From the NCBI GenBank assembly GCA_025358155.1, contig JANYKR010000146.1:1-33162 (forward strand): a DNA stretch of 33,162 nt, written 5' to 3'. The position numbers and the translations under genes were made by a program. The DNA comes from Betaproteobacteria bacterium. Its GTDB lineage: Bacteria > Pseudomonadota > Gammaproteobacteria > Burkholderiales > Burkholderiaceae_C. Shown one piece after another: positions 32,587 to 33,162 of the stretch. The notes beneath the pieces were generated by a model that ran no database searches, was not told where the DNA came from, and saw only the letters and a list, made by a program, of their open reading frames with translations. Each line of letters begins with the position of its first letter. Positions within the stretch are counted from its first letter, which is position 1.

Positions 32587-32628
32587 ACTCGCGGGCTCAC
32601 GCAACGCCGGTCGGCCAGCGCTGCCGGT

Positions 32629-32645
32629 CCCCCGAATCCCGGGGG
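32629..32645. terminator. GC hairpin after the EamA gene
   Basis: CCCCCG (32629-32634) and CGGGGG (32640-32645) pair around a 5-nt loop, 43 nt after the stop. No T-run follows, so it is a weak terminator candidate. Confidence 0.3.
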
Positions 32646-32671
32646 GTGCCTGCGCTAAACCCTGGGTTGGC

Positions 32672-32701
32672 TTGACACCGGCGCAAGGCCACGGCTGTAA
32701 T
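32672..32701 (+). promoter_or_regulatory. Sigma-70-type promoter of the HU gene
   Basis: A perfect -35 TTGACA (32672-32677) is followed after 18 nt by TGTAAT (32696-32701). This is the best promoter in the window. A start near 32708 would give a leader of about 100 nt before the GTG start, unlike the near-leaderless genes. Confidence 0.75.
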
Positions 32702-32805
32702 CAAGCCGGACTCGCCGCTGTGAGCAAACAGCACTGGCAGGGTCCGGGGAGGCGCTGTGACCCAGCCCAAACACCACACCAAGACCCATACCCAAAAGGC
32801 AATCC

Positions 32806-33078
32806 GTGAACAAAGCCGAGCTGATCGACCACATTGCTGTTCAGGCCGACCTCTCCAAGGCTGCTGCTACCCGGGCGCTTGAAGCTCTGGTGGACGGCGT
32901 CAAACACAGCCTCAAGAACTGCGAGAGTGTGTCTATCGTAGGATTTGGCACCTTTACCGTCAGCAAGCGGCTGGCGCGTGCCGGCCGAAACCCGCGCACC
33001 GGCGCCGAGATCAAGATCAAGGCCGCCAAGGTGCCCAAGTTCCGCGCCGGCAAAGGTCTGAAAGATTTTGTGAACTGA
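32806..33078 (+). CDS. hupB: DNA-binding protein HU
   Basis: HU bends DNA and shapes the nucleoid. The 90-residue protein begins [18 protein letters not shown] and has the dimerisation helices, the [13 protein letters not shown] turn, the arm around [16 protein letters not shown] with the DNA-intercalating proline, and [15 protein letters not shown] at the end, all HU hallmarks. The N-terminus and arm fit the HU-beta type. The start is GTG 32806, with AAAAGG about 6-7 nt upstream as Shine-Dalgarno. In many betaproteobacteria hupB follows lon; here it follows an EamA transporter gene. A strong promoter lies 100 nt upstream. Confidence 0.95.
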   Translation: MNKAELIDHIAVQADLSKAAATRALEALVDGVKHSLKNCESVSIVGFGTFTVSKRLARAGRNPRTGAEIKIKAAKVPKFRAGKGLKDFVN

Positions 33079-33090
33079 GCGCCCGCACGG

Positions 33091-33104
33091 GCCCCGGACG
33101 GGGC
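33091..33104 (+). terminator. Short GC hairpin after HU
   Basis: GCCCCG (33091-33096) and CGGGGC (33099-33104) can pair, 12 nt past the HU stop. The loop is very tight and no T-run follows within the window, so the call is weak. The remaining bases to the window end show no gene. Confidence 0.3.
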
Positions 33105-33162
33105 TGTGGCTGGCGCGGGTCAGAACTCGGCACCCGCAGGCGGGCTGAACCGGGCTGGCAGC

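Noticed and set aside
33079-33162. tRNA gene after HU, as in some betaproteobacteria
   Set aside because: No cloverleaf with a TTC-type T-loop could be built from the bases available.

Overview
The window is GC-rich DNA, densely packed with genes on both strands, and looks like a chromosomal segment of a betaproteobacterium, most likely order Burkholderiales (Comamonadaceae or the Rubrivivax/Leptothrix group). Pointers are elongation factor P with arginine at position 32 beside its rhamnosyltransferase EarP, the MutL endonuclease motif, a full-length MnmC coupled to a DUF3445/HODM-family protein, and GTTTCGCCCCGGC-type dispersed repeats. Species cannot be told from sequence reading alone.

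Region 1 (1-11.2 kb) is core genome. A YdcF-like gene converges on a minus-strand run mutL > RluF-like pseudouridine synthase > Bcr/CflA-type MFS exporter > miaA > orphan ABC ATPase. Upstream lie a plus-strand dedA, then the minus-strand pair tsaE > N-acetylmuramoyl-L-alanine amidase, and finally queG, which diverges from tsaE with overlapping 5' ends. This is the queG / tsaE-ami-mutL-miaA neighbourhood known from gammaproteobacteria, with extra genes inserted.

Region 2 (11.2-20.3 kb) is accessory. It starts with the broken 3' end of a TPR gene. It continues with a tight six-gene minus-strand cassette: NodB-like polysaccharide deacetylase > acyltransferase-3 membrane protein > FkbH-like HAD enzyme > acyl carrier protein > AAC(3)-family N-acyltransferase > a double hot-dog (MaoC-like)/SDR fusion. 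It ends with an intact IS1595-family insertion sequence and a 516-bp nested palindrome. I infer that the cassette builds an ACP-bound short acyl group (FkbH family: glyceryl from 1,3-bisphosphoglycerate) and transfers it to an amine, plausibly an amino sugar freed by the deacetylase. This is the best candidate for an undescribed system here.

Region 3 (20.3-33.2 kb) returns to core genes: a secreted carboxypeptidase-G2-like M20 peptidase, pyrD, rpiA, a DUF3445/HODM-family protein > mnmC, earP > efp (with a clear intrinsic terminator after efp), uvrC, pgsA > EamA-type transporter, and a HU gene with a good sigma-70-type promoter.

Recurrent themes: -10-like boxes (NANAATC) only 6-8 nt before the start codon at seven genes, suggesting leaderless or near-leaderless mRNAs; four GTGA and two TGATG stop/start overlaps; and in-frame Thr-rich tandem repeats in coding regions. 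No tRNA, rRNA or CRISPR array was seen.
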